A program made the translations under genes and the position numbers. From positions 1-15,942 of the forward strand of contig JAVEXO010000056.1 in assembly GCA_034003955.1 (NCBI GenBank): a stretch of 15,942 nt of DNA, in the 5' to 3' direction. Source of the DNA: SZUA-370 sp034003955. GTDB lineage: Bacteria > Spirochaetota > Spirochaetia > Treponematales > UBA12059. Position 1 is the stretch's first letter. Each line of letters begins with the position of its first letter. The notes beneath the pieces were generated by a model. The model saw nothing but the letters and a program-made list of their open reading frames with translations, had not been told where the DNA came from and did not search any database. Below are positions 7,379-14,276 of the stretch, one piece after another.

Positions 7379-8099
7379 ACACTGAGCGAGGCTGGATCTC
7401 CTGCACCAGATGTCGATAGGCTTCTATAGCCTTTTCTGGCTCTGGGTAGGCGCCACGAAGGTGTTGAGGTAACAGTAAAGACATACGGTTCATAATGCAC
7501 TCCGTCATGTCGTGACGGACGCTCCTCGAAATACCTTGCACTGGCGGCACCAGTCTAAATGCAGGCCCTACCTTGATGAAGAACCCGGTTCGTCTCCAGC
7601 TCTTCAAGTTTCTCCAGAAATTTTGGCCGCCATGATGCACGACAGGCATGATAGGAACTCCGCTTCTCAACGCAAGCTGCACCACCCCTCCGTGTCCCTG
7701 TTGCAGCCTGCCATCGACGCTCCGCGTACCCTCCGGAGCTAGAATGAGTATGCCTCTATGTTCCAACACATCTATAGCATCTCTCATCGCAGACATATCG
7801 GATCCATTCCTATCTATGGAGATGGCTCCCCAGGAGTTGGCAAGAGCTCCCAGCACAGGATTCTTCCATGTCTCGCGCTTTATCATACCAACAACATCGC
7901 GCGGCTTAAGATATACAAAAAGGAGGGGCACCTCTAGGAAGTTGATGTGATTTATTATTATTATCAAGGGACCCGAGCTTGGCACAAGGCGCAAGGCCCT
8001 GGCATCTACACGGCATATCACAGACAGGATGAACTTGATTATAGGCGTGACGATTCTTGATGAAGTCGACTCGCGTCGCCTCGCCTTATGCCGATGCAC
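7362..8099 (-). CDS. PlsC-type lysophospholipid (1-acylglycerol-3-phosphate) acyltransferase
   Basis: This family transfers an acyl chain to lysophosphatidate at the membrane. In 245 residues there is a basic N-terminal tail, a hydrophobic segment near 17-30, motif I 'NHINFLEVP' (H51 ... E56), a 'WGAISIDRNGSD' segment and motif III 'APEGTRSVDG' (E123-G-T-R-S127), then 'SGVPIMPV'. Motif I is H-x4-E instead of the common H-x4-D. The start is GTG 8099, lying inside the last codons of the lipid-kinase gene (14-bp overlap), which suggests translational coupling; no strong ribosome site of its own is seen. It is the last gene of the minus-strand run and meets the CYTH gene tail to tail. Substrate may differ from that of housekeeping PlsC. 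Confidence 0.88.
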   Translation of the reverse strand: MHRHKARRRESTSSRIVTPIIKFILSVICRVDARALRLVPSSGPLIIIINHINFLEVPLLFVYLKPRDVVGMIKRETWKNPVLGALANSWGAISIDRNGSDMSAMRDAIDVLEHRGILILAPEGTRSVDGRLQQGHGGVVQLALRSGVPIMPVVHHGGQNFWRNLKSWRRTGFFIKVGPAFRLVPPVQGISRSVRHDMTECIMNRMSLLLPQHLRGAYPEPEKAIEAYRHLVQEIQPRSVFRRKP

Positions 8100-9060
8100 C
8101 AGAGCTTGCCTTTAACCTGGCAACCCTTCCTGGATCACAGATTATTGTCAACGCTCCAGGAATACATGCGACGTCCAGTGATGACCCGTCTATACAAACA
8201 GTCTCACCGTCTGCATGGACTATGAGTCCGCCATTTGGGGCAGTGATTGAAAGGCTCTGGGCGCTCATCGTGACTATCTTCTTGTGACCCGCCTGCGTGC
8301 CCTTGGTGTAGCGTATCATCAGGTCTATCATCTCTCGACGATTGAGCCTTTCTGCCACACATAGTTCCAGCCGACCATCAGAATTCTCGGCATGGGGAGC
8401 CATGAAGAAGGTTCCGCCCATACGCTTGCCGTTCATAATGGAAACCTGCTGGCTTTGCTGCTCTATCGCCTTGTCATCGTAGTGCAAACGCAGCAATGGC
8501 GCATCAGGAAACATGGCGAATGTCTTTAAAGCGCCGAGCACATAGGCCATGAAGCCATGTACGCGCTTCATCTTGGCCGCCTCGAGTCCTACGATGGTAT
8601 CGAATCCAATACCCATGCCATTGGCAAAATACTTGCCACCAGGGAAGTCACCTCCCTTTACAAGGCCAAGGTCCAAGGCTCGAGTATCACCCTTGGCCAG
8701 GACTTCTACACACGCTTCCAGGGTAGGGGGAAGGTCGGCTCCGTATGAGAAATCGTTACCACGACCTATGCTAAACGCTGCCAGGATAGGTACAGGCTTT
8801 TCTGCCAGCGCCGCCTTCATGAGCCCATTGACCACCTCGTTAACCGTGCCATCTCCACCAGCGGCAACCACAATGCCGTATCCCTGAGACCCAGCCTCCA
8901 TGGCAATCTCTATGGCATGCCCTATCCTCTCGGTCTGACAAATGTCGTATGACAGGTTCTTTGCGTCCATAAGAATCTTTATCTCTGACAGGCGCTCTCC
9001 TGCCATACCCTTGCCCGCTACAGGATTGAGAATCACCAATATTCTTTGTGTTTCATGCAT
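8086..9060 (-). CDS. Diacylglycerol kinase-family lipid kinase
   Basis: 324 residues matching the soluble DagK/YegS/BmrU family, which phosphorylates diacylglycerol or related lipids with ATP. Seen: 'LNPVAGKGMAGE' (11-22), the nucleotide loop 'VVAAGGDGTVNEVVNG' with G68-G-D-G-T72, 'FSIGRGNDFSYG' (canonical form PxGTGNDF; here R100 replaces Thr), 'ALDLGLVKGG', 'FANGMGIGFD' and the C-terminal lid 'IVHADGE'. ATG 9060 has only a weak, distant AAGG upstream. It lies 62 nt after the M20 gene and overlaps the PlsC gene; together kinase and acyltransferase can route diacylglycerol or lysolipid back into phosphatidate. The true lipid substrate is unknown. Confidence 0.93.
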   Translation of the reverse strand: MHETQRILVILNPVAGKGMAGERLSEIKILMDAKNLSYDICQTERIGHAIEIAMEAGSQGYGIVVAAGGDGTVNEVVNGLMKAALAEKPVPILAAFSIGRGNDFSYGADLPPTLEACVEVLAKGDTRALDLGLVKGGDFPGGKYFANGMGIGFDTIVGLEAAKMKRVHGFMAYVLGALKTFAMFPDAPLLRLHYDDKAIEQQSQQVSIMNGKRMGGTFFMAPHAENSDGRLELCVAERLNRREMIDLMIRYTKGTQAGHKKIVTMSAQSLSITAPNGGLIVHADGETVCIDGSSLDVACIPGALTIICDPGRVARLKASSGASA

Positions 9061-9122
9061 AGCAGTCGACTATAACCTTAAACAATTCTGTGCGCCAGAG
9101 GCAAAACCCTCAAGATGTGTCA

Positions 9123-10292
9123 TCATTGACCACATTGTATGGCCAATGCTTCTGCTACAGCCATGTTGACCAGACCCAGCCTTGATATGATTCGCTCGTC
9201 TACATTGAAGTGGGGGTGGTGATTAGGATGCGTCACGCCAAGCTCCGGCGCTTGTGTATTCAAGAACCAGAAACAACCAGGAATCTTCTGCAAATAATAA
9301 GAAAAATCTTCTCCGCCCATGCTGGGAACCGTCATTTCCTTGACATGCTCGGCACCAAGGATATCTCTGGCCTTGGCCATGGCAAGACTCGTGGAGACAG
9401 GGTCGTTTATCAGGGGTGTATAGCCAGAGAACCATTCAAACTCATATTCCAGGCCATGTACCAGAGCAATTCCTTTGCATGCCCTCTCTATACCAGCCCG
9501 GGCAAGCTCTCGGTGATTTGGTTCGAGCGTACGGGCAGTCCCCTTGAACAAAGCCTCACCTGGGATAACATTGGATGCCGACCCCGCAGAAATCTGACAA
9601 ACGCTGACGACGAATGGCTTCCGTTGGTCGGGAACCCTGTTTCTAAAAGCCTGGAGCGCATCCACAAACTGTGCCAAGGCAGGGATAGGATCCCGTGCCT
9701 GGTGTGGCGCGGCTCCATGCCCTCCTGAGCCTATGAAGCGTCCCCCGAACCCATCGGTCGATGCCATCATGGAACCAGCCATAAAGCCAGCCTGACCCGG
9801 TTCCAGCTCCGAAGACAGGTCGCCAACGTGTCCACCAACTATGGCTACAACCCCATCCAGACACCCCGCATCTATCATCTTGTTGGCGCCAAAGTGCCCT
9901 TCCTCTCCCGGCTGGAAAAGCAGGCGAACTCTAAAGCCCAGGGGAGGAGATTCGGCGTATGCTTCTGCACAGGCCAGTAGGACTCCCGCGTGAGCATCAT
10001 GGCCGCAAGCATGCATAAACCCTGGGTGTTGGCTCCTATAGGGCTCAGTTCCAAGCTCGGCCATGGGCAATGCATCCATGTCTGCCCTCATGGCTACAAG
10101 CGGCCCTGTATCCCCTACATCGGCAATAATACCACCGCCGCATTGAACAGCCTTGATGCCACACGAGTTTAAAACACCCTCTATATATGCCAGGGTCTTT
10201 GGCAATTCTAAACCAACTTCTGGAATAGCATGCAAGGCTCTTCTATGGCTAATCGAACGTTTGCTCAGTAGATCTTTAGCGCTGGTATTCAT
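9123..10292 (-). CDS. M20-family amidohydrolase (hippurate hydrolase / aminoacylase type)
   Basis: 389 residues, the usual length for cytoplasmic M20D zinc enzymes that cleave N-acyl amino acids, hippurate or N-acetyl-diaminopimelate. Motifs in order: 'HAIPEVGLE', 'VAMRADMDALPM', 'HACGHDAHAGVLL' (C96, H98, H101), 'FQPGEEGHFGA' (E130, E131), 'VGGHVG' (H155), 'SGGHGAAPHQARDPI', 'GTARTL', 'PSMGGEDFSYY' and 'THPNHHPHF'. This is the complete metal-ligand set. I chose ATG 10292 over ATG 10304 because GAGG lies 6 nt before it and the first ATG has no ribosome site. It is the first gene of the run M20 - lipid kinase - PlsC; the link to lipid genes is not obvious, and the substrate cannot be read from the sequence. 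Confidence 0.92.
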   Translation of the reverse strand: MNTSAKDLLSKRSISHRRALHAIPEVGLELPKTLAYIEGVLNSCGIKAVQCGGGIIADVGDTGPLVAMRADMDALPMAELGTEPYRSQHPGFMHACGHDAHAGVLLACAEAYAESPPLGFRVRLLFQPGEEGHFGANKMIDAGCLDGVVAIVGGHVGDLSSELEPGQAGFMAGSMMASTDGFGGRFIGSGGHGAAPHQARDPIPALAQFVDALQAFRNRVPDQRKPFVVSVCQISAGSASNVIPGEALFKGTARTLEPNHRELARAGIERACKGIALVHGLEYEFEWFSGYTPLINDPVSTSLAMAKARDILGAEHVKEMTVPSMGGEDFSYYLQKIPGCFWFLNTQAPELGVTHPNHHPHFNVDERIISRLGLVNMAVAEALAIQCGQ

Positions 10293-10312
10293 GGGGAACC
10301 TCATTACAGAGG

Positions 10313-10341
10313 ATTTTGATTGAAACTATTCTTTATTGCAA
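10313..10341 (-). promoter_or_regulatory. Possible promoter of the M20 gene run
   Basis: Minus strand TTGCAA (10336-10341) and CAAAAT (10313-10318), 17 bp apart, each a 4/6 match. It lies in the A+T-rich strip between the M20 start and the G+C-rich repeat region. Confidence 0.3.
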
Positions 10342-10659
10342 GGAACAATACGTGGCCTCGCAGTCGCTCACATCCAGGGCAGGCTTTTAATTCAAGGGGG
10401 ATACCCCCTCGAACGGGGGAGTACCTCCGTTCTCACCCCTGCGCTACTGCGAGTCTCGCAACGCACACTACCGCTCGCGGCGCTGCAGGATTTGCCCTCC
10501 TGCCCTCGACATCATGTCTCGGGCTTCCGGGCCGCGACATTCGCTTCCGGCGCCATCCATGGCGCCTCTTCGCGCCGTTGGCGCGCGCTCATGTCGTTCA
10601 AATCCTGCAGCGCCCTGATATAAGAAATGCCCGTCCGCGGAGCGGACGGGCATTTCTTA
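10342..10659. repeat. Non-coding region packed with inverted repeats
   Basis: No credible gene lies between the M20 gene and the tRNA. The stretch holds many palindromes: CTCGCAGT (10357-10364) with ACTGCGAG (10446-10453); GGGGG-ATA-CCCCC (10397-10409); GAACGG...CCGTTC (around 10411-10434); GACAT-C-ATGTC (10508-10518); GGCGCCAT-CC-ATGGCGCC (10549-10566); CGCGCC-GTT-GGCGCG (10571-10585); and a 19-bp stem at 10620-10660. GCTTCCGG occurs twice (10523-10530, 10543-10550). Frames across it only look open because of composition, and several read into the tRNA. The pattern suggests a repeat element or structured RNA; its identity is unknown. Confidence 0.6.
10479..10615. repeat. Mini-element bounded by inverted copies of the tRNA-Val 3' end
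   Basis: GGCGCTGCAGGATTTG at 10479-10494 is repeated in reverse complement at 10599-10614, enclosing 104 bp of G+C-rich palindromic sequence. The same 16 bases occur in the tRNA-Val gene (10662-10677). In all three places CGACAT follows after a variable gap (12 nt, 2 nt, and 6 nt in the tRNA), so the shared module covers the tRNA acceptor 3' strand, T-arm and variable loop. No transposase or integrase is present. It resembles a miniature inverted-repeat element built from tRNA sequence; origin is inferred. Confidence 0.55.
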
Positions 10660-10660
10660 T
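10620..10660 (-). terminator. Perfect 19-bp hairpin directly after tRNA-Val (terminator)
   Basis: ATAAGAAATGCCCGTCCGC (10620-10638) pairs perfectly with 10642-10660 around a 3-nt loop (GGA). The base of the stem is A-rich on one side and T-rich on the other (TTTCTTAT), so it could end transcription from either strand. It begins at the tRNA discriminator base, leaving no spacer after the mature 3' end. Confidence 0.75.
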
Positions 10661-10733
10661 GGGCGCTGCAGGATTTGAACCTGCGACATCCTGGGTGTAA
10701 ACCAGGCGCTCTGACCAGCTGAGCCAAGCGCCC
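10660..10733 (-). tRNA. tRNA-Val (anticodon UAC)
   Basis: The cloverleaf fits completely on the minus strand: acceptor GGGCGCT / AGCGCCC, D-stem GCTC / GAGC, anticodon stem CCTGG / CCAGG with loop TTTACAC (anticodon TAC), 5-nt variable loop ATGTC, T-stem GCAGG / CCTGC with loop TTCAAAT, discriminator A at 10660. CCA is not encoded (ATA follows). All stems are perfectly paired, so the gene looks functional. Its 3' half is repeated nearby, once inverted (10597-10615) and once direct (10479-10494). Confidence 0.97.
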
Positions 10734-10743
10734 CGAGGACGGC

Positions 10744-10773
10744 ACGATAGCATAATGGTTGTATGAGGGTCAA
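10744..10773 (-). promoter_or_regulatory. Promoter of tRNA-Val
   Basis: Minus strand TTGACC (10768-10773), 18-bp spacer, TATCGT (10744-10749) preceded by TGC (extended -10). It would start transcription a few bases before the tRNA 5' end at 10733. A 5-bp hairpin AGGAG/CTCCT (10773-10786) abuts the -35 box. Confidence 0.5.
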
Positions 10774-10795
10774 GGAGACAGCTCCTAATTAATAG

Positions 10796-11983
10796 CTATC
10801 CTATCGAGACTATCGAGCCGACGGCCATCAGCGCATACGCTAGGCCGATGACCCACCCTGCCCAAGGCCTGTCCAGGATGCGGGGTAGCGTGGCCGGCGC
10901 GGAGACGGTGCGGCGATAGCTATAATAGGCCGGAAGGAACAGCGCAGCTATGAGGATAGCTATGCCGCCTCCCGCGGTACGCATGAAATCCATAAACCCG
11001 CCAAAGCCGGCGAGCGCTATGAAAAGGGTCGGTAGGGTCGATACGGCCCAGGCTACGAGCCTAGGAGCCTTGAGCCGCTCTTCTACTATGGTAGACAACG
11101 CGAATGATATGGACCAGTAGCTTGTAAGCATTGCGAGCAAGACAAATGCGGTGCCAGCACCTTGTGCCCAGGGTCCGAGCGTCTTTGACCATCCTACGGT
11201 GGCTATCTGGGTCATAGAATCGGAAGCTATAAGCGACATAATCGTTACGAGCAGTATAAGCAGCGCATTGACGCCAAGCCCGGCCGCTACCGCCCTGGGC
11301 AACAGCTTAGGCCTATCGGATAGGCCGGCGGCAGCCTGCGGTACCGAGAAGAAGGCTGCAAAGCAGAACATCGCCATGCCAAAGAGTGCCGCCGGAAGAT
11401 TGGCCGAGTCTGGCCTTGTCGCGATGGCAATGCTCCATGCCTTGGCAGGCCCGCCTACTCGTATCCTAGCAGCGACGGTGGCTATAGTCAGCACGACGAA
11501 CAGCGCTCCCATGGAACCTACGGCCCATTTCTCTGCTATCCCCAGGGCCTTGAGGCCGAGCGCGGCTACCGCCGCCGCCAGAATGTAGAACACGACGGCT
11601 CCCCATGGGGAGGGGATGCCAAGTCCTTGGGCCAGTGCCTCGTTGCCTCCTGCAACATAGGCAGCAAGATTGGCGAGAAACACGACGCCCATGACGACGA
11701 AGAACGCCCAGGTGAATACTATTCCGAATTTGCCGGTGAATAGGTATTTCTTATACAGCTCTACAATCTGGGAACCTGTGCCGTCCCCTATCGCCAATTC
11801 GCCTATATAGAGGTGCAGAAGGAGACTCGCCAAGTACGCCGCAACTATCACGATTGCCGATACCAGGAGGCCGTTCCTCGCTATGAGCCATGGCAGGGCG
11901 AGTATACCTCCGCCTATACCGTACCCGGCGATGATACTCGTCGCCTCGAAGAAGCTGAGCCTCGGTGATCCCTTACTGTTCAT
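10796..11983 (-). CDS. Amino-acid permease, aromatic amino acid (HAAAP) type
   Basis: A 395-residue integral membrane protein with about eleven hydrophobic helices, the length and layout of the TyrP/Mtr group of proton-coupled amino-acid importers. The first helix carries the typical broken-helix motif 'GYGIGGGILALP' (20-31) and is preceded by the short 'SFFEATSI' lead. Later features are a mid-protein 'MFCFAAFFSVPQAAAGLSDR' helix and loop, and a final 'GWVIGLAYALMAVGSI' helix. The start is ATG 11983 with a strong AAGGAGG 6 nt upstream; an upstream TTG would add only seven residues. The ATG overlaps the stop of the amidohydrolase gene (ATGA), so the two are coupled. Substrate is probably an aromatic or related amino acid, but this is inferred from family resemblance only. 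Confidence 0.82.
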   Translation of the reverse strand: MNSKGSPRLSFFEATSIIAGYGIGGGILALPWLIARNGLLVSAIVIVAAYLASLLLHLYIGELAIGDGTGSQIVELYKKYLFTGKFGIVFTWAFFVVMGVVFLANLAAYVAGGNEALAQGLGIPSPWGAVVFYILAAAVAALGLKALGIAEKWAVGSMGALFVVLTIATVAARIRVGGPAKAWSIAIATRPDSANLPAALFGMAMFCFAAFFSVPQAAAGLSDRPKLLPRAVAAGLGVNALLILLVTIMSLIASDSMTQIATVGWSKTLGPWAQGAGTAFVLLAMLTSYWSISFALSTIVEERLKAPRLVAWAVSTLPTLFIALAGFGGFMDFMRTAGGGIAILIAALFLPAYYSYRRTVSAPATLPRILDRPWAGWVIGLAYALMAVGSIVSIG

Positions 11984-13593
11984 AGAAGCCTCCTTCGAGT
12001 GCAAACGGCTTTAGCCGCAAACCCAACGAGTCCGGAGGGCGGAACCGTGAGCCGTTTGCCTTCATGCCATGTGCCTACAACCTTGATGCTGGATAGCTGC
12101 TCCGTCTTAACCGTAAAGGGGTCTGCGTCGAGCAGAGCGAAGTCTGCGAACTTGCCCGGCGCTAGCGTTCCGCGCTCATGCTCCTCAAAGGCGGCGTATG
12201 CGCCTGCCCATGAGTAGGCCCGTAACGCTTCGTACACAGAGATGCGCTCCGACGCTATAGGATGCTCCACCGCGCCAGCTATCTGTATAAACGGGTCAAA
12301 TGGCTGGACAGGCGCGTCGGTAGACAGGGCGACGATGCAACCCGCATCGAGAAGCGAGCGCAAGGGGCACTGGGCCGCAATGACGCTTGGCGCGAGCGCT
12401 TCCCTGTACATGTGCAGGTAGCGATCGTCTATCCACGCAAAACCAGGCTGGACAGGCAGCACAAGACGGCGTGCACCCGCACGCTCTATCTGATCAGGCC
12501 TGGGGAACTCGAAATGGTCTATCCTCAGGCGATGACGGTTGTCTTTGTCTCCGGCGTCGGCCATGAGCCGTTCGTAGGCAGACAGGATCGATTCTATGCC
12601 ACGAGGGCCTATGGCGTGGGCGCTCGTCTGCCATCCTGCCTCGTAGAATGGCCTTACAAGCGCGAGGGCTTCTTCCGGCGAGCGGTACAGGCTACCCGAG
12701 TCTTGCCGGTCTAGGTAGTCGATGTCGAATGCAGCGCTTCGCGACGATACTGATCCGTCCATTTCCCATGCCATGCAGCCTCCGACGCGCCTGCGTTCGA
12801 GGCGTCCTGCGAGGCGTTCAGCCCTCGAAGGATTGGTATACTGCATCCATAGCTTAAGCCTAAGCCCGAGCCTGCCGCCTATAAGGTTAAATGCCGCTAT
12901 AGCCGGGTCAGACGGAGTGTCTTCTGTGCCTTCGAGGCAATGAATCGATACGATACCACAATCGACCGCTTCCTGAACCGTCACCGACAGGCCCCTGGCC
13001 AGCGCGGCCGGTCCGAGCCCTTTCATTCCGTAAGAAATGACCTTGCCCATGTTGAATTCATGGGCCTGCCCGCACAGAAGGCCGTCGACGGCGAGGTCGG
13101 TGATTCCTATGTGCGATAGAGCGAGGCTGGAATACGAACTCGAGTGACCGTCCATGGACAGTATGATGACGGGCCGGCCTGGGAACCACGAATCAAGTTC
13201 AGTCGCGTTAGGTAGCCGTCGCTCGGCGAGTGCTCCAAGGCATGCACCGAAGCCCATGATGAGGCCGCGCGATGTGGAAGCCTTGGCATACAGCAGTTGC
13301 CGAACACCATCGAGGCAGTCGGGGACAATACGGTCATCCTCGACCCGCGACAGATTTACCGCAACAGCCGCGAGCGCTGCCTTAGACATGAAGTGAGCGT
13401 GAGCGTCTATGAAACCAGGGACAACCGTCTTGCCGCCTAAATCAACCGTTTGGAGGTTTGGAATCGGTCGTGCATCTTCAGGATACAGCTCGACGATACG
13501 GCCGCCTGTCGCGACGCGCATCGCCCCAAACCACTCGCCTTTCTTCTCCAGGCCGTAGATCCTCGCGTTTATGAATAGTGTATCCTTTCTCAT
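11980..13593 (-). CDS. Amidohydrolase family 3 protein (YtcJ / N-substituted formamide deformylase-like)
   Basis: 537 residues of a metal-dependent TIM-barrel hydrolase. The N-terminal small domain ends in 'GKTVVPGFIDAHAHF' with the metal-binding HxH (H65, H67). Further marks are 'SMDGHSSSYSS', 'TSAHAIGPRGIESIL' (family form HAIGDRA; Asp here is Pro), 'RIDHFEFPRPDQIER', 'LSTDAPVQPFD' with metal ligand D426, and 'GTLAPGKFADFALLDADPF', which closes the barrel. The last ~17 residues (LVGFAAKAVCTRRRLL) form a basic tail not typical of the family. ATG 13593 has no ribosome site in reach; a TATACT box only 8 nt upstream suggests a nearly leaderless transcript. It overlaps the permease by ATGA and follows the ChrB-like gene by 44 nt. 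Substrate is unknown; an N-acyl, N-formyl or cyclic amino-acid derivative taken up by the permease is plausible. Confidence 0.88.
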   Translation of the reverse strand: MRKDTLFINARIYGLEKKGEWFGAMRVATGGRIVELYPEDARPIPNLQTVDLGGKTVVPGFIDAHAHFMSKAALAAVAVNLSRVEDDRIVPDCLDGVRQLLYAKASTSRGLIMGFGACLGALAERRLPNATELDSWFPGRPVIILSMDGHSSSYSSLALSHIGITDLAVDGLLCGQAHEFNMGKVISYGMKGLGPAALARGLSVTVQEAVDCGIVSIHCLEGTEDTPSDPAIAAFNLIGGRLGLRLKLWMQYTNPSRAERLAGRLERRRVGGCMAWEMDGSVSSRSAAFDIDYLDRQDSGSLYRSPEEALALVRPFYEAGWQTSAHAIGPRGIESILSAYERLMADAGDKDNRHRLRIDHFEFPRPDQIERAGARRLVLPVQPGFAWIDDRYLHMYREALAPSVIAAQCPLRSLLDAGCIVALSTDAPVQPFDPFIQIAGAVEHPIASERISVYEALRAYSWAGAYAAFEEHERGTLAPGKFADFALLDADPFTVKTEQLSSIKVVGTWHEGKRLTVPPSGLVGFAAKAVCTRRRLL

Positions 13594-13601
13594 TTCGGAC
13601 G

Positions 13602-13630
13602 AGTATAGGTCCTCTTCAGGTAGCGCGCTA
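13602..13630 (-). promoter_or_regulatory. Candidate near-leaderless promoter with palindrome, amidohydrolase gene
   Basis: TATACT (13602-13607, 5/6) lies 8 nt before the ATG at 13593. There is no good -35 box; instead a perfect 10-bp palindrome TAGCGCGCTA occupies 13621-13630, where a -35 box would fall, and could bind a regulator. Confidence 0.3.
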
Positions 13631-13637
13631 GCTGGTA

Positions 13638-14060
13638 TTATTCGGAACGGCTACACAGCCTTGGACACCTTGAGCCACACCAAGCGTGCAGCGAGTCATA
13701 GACCTCGAACTGCATAGCCAAGTTCTCCTTGCCATTAGGAAAACGCATTGAATAGCCAACGGCTATATCCTCGAGGCCGGCGGCGACAGGTTGATCCGCA
13801 AGTCTGTCCGTGTCTGCACAGCCAACGATGACGGCCAGCAAGAGGAGAGCCGGGTCCTTGGGCTCGTAATAAGAGACTATGGTCTGGAAGGAACAGGCAC
13901 CGCCTTGGTGCCCGAGCTCAACCCCAGGAGCGTCGAATGGGATTGCTCCTGACTCGTCCACCATTTTTAGTATCTGCCTACATGGAACAAATAGGAGCTC
14001 GGCTTCACTGTCTATAAACCTTGTGATAAGCCAAGGGCAGGTCACCCTGTAGAGGTGCAC
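13638..14060 (-). CDS. ChrB C-terminal-domain protein (chromate-resistance type)
   Basis: 140 residues match the C-terminal ChrB domain found alone or fused in chromate-resistance operons. Seen: 'VTCPWLITRFIDSEAELLFVP' (6-26), 'SGAIPFDAPGVELGHQGGACSFQTI' (37-61), 'DPALLLLAVIVGCADTDR' (69-86) and 'EVYDSLHAWC' (119-128). The usual N-terminal 'W.TRE.P..DR' lead is missing: only five residues precede CPWLI. The start is GTG 14060 without a ribosome site. A GGAGG at 14092-14096 and an ATG at 14077 exist upstream, but that ATG is one base out of frame and reaches a stop after 11 codons, so a small deletion may have broken the 5' end. The C-terminus has four Cys in its last 20 residues. No chrA transporter is in view. 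It heads the run ChrB - amidohydrolase - permease. Confidence 0.8.
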   Translation of the reverse strand: MHLYRVTCPWLITRFIDSEAELLFVPCRQILKMVDESGAIPFDAPGVELGHQGGACSFQTIVSYYEPKDPALLLLAVIVGCADTDRLADQPVAAGLEDIAVGYSMRFPNGKENLAMQFEVYDSLHAWCGSRCPRLCSRSE

Positions 14061-14134
14061 GGGAGCGGGTAATCCATTTTATTCCGTTACCTCCACGGTT
14101 TTACACCTCTTCAGCGTAAATCCTTGAAACATCA

Positions 14135-14163
14135 ATTAATGCACTAGAGCCTCGCTATGGCAA
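14135..14163 (-). promoter_or_regulatory. Promoter of the ChrB-like gene
   Basis: Minus strand TTGCCA (14158-14163, 5/6), 17-bp spacer, ATTAAT (14135-14140) preceded by TGC (extended -10). It leaves a leader of about 65 nt that carries the GGAGG at 14092-14096. Confidence 0.45.
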
Positions 14164-14267
14164 GGAGTATCGTAGCAGCAGACGAGGGAGTGTAGTGGTT
14201 TCGTGCTTACCGACAACTTGCTGAAAATAAAATCATTAAATTTTTATTAATAAATTGAGCTTTACTG

Positions 14268-14276
14268 TGGTATTAT
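14268..14276 (+). promoter_or_regulatory. Extended -10 promoter toward tldD
   Basis: TGG followed by TATTAT (14271-14276, 5/6) forms an extended -10 box; no -35 box is convincing. In such A+T-rich sequence chance matches are common. Confidence 0.3.

Noticed and set aside
10320..10700. Open frames of 60-126 codons on both strands across the repeat region and tRNA
   Set aside because: They read through tRNA-Val and its partial copies (the familiar 'GAAGFEPATSW' and 'RLAQLVRAPG' artefacts), lack ribosome sites and have no protein-like pattern.
10479..10734. Genomic-island attachment sites (direct repeat 10479-10494 and tRNA 3' end)
   Set aside because: Only 167 bp lie between them and there is no integrase or cargo, so a classical island is not supported.
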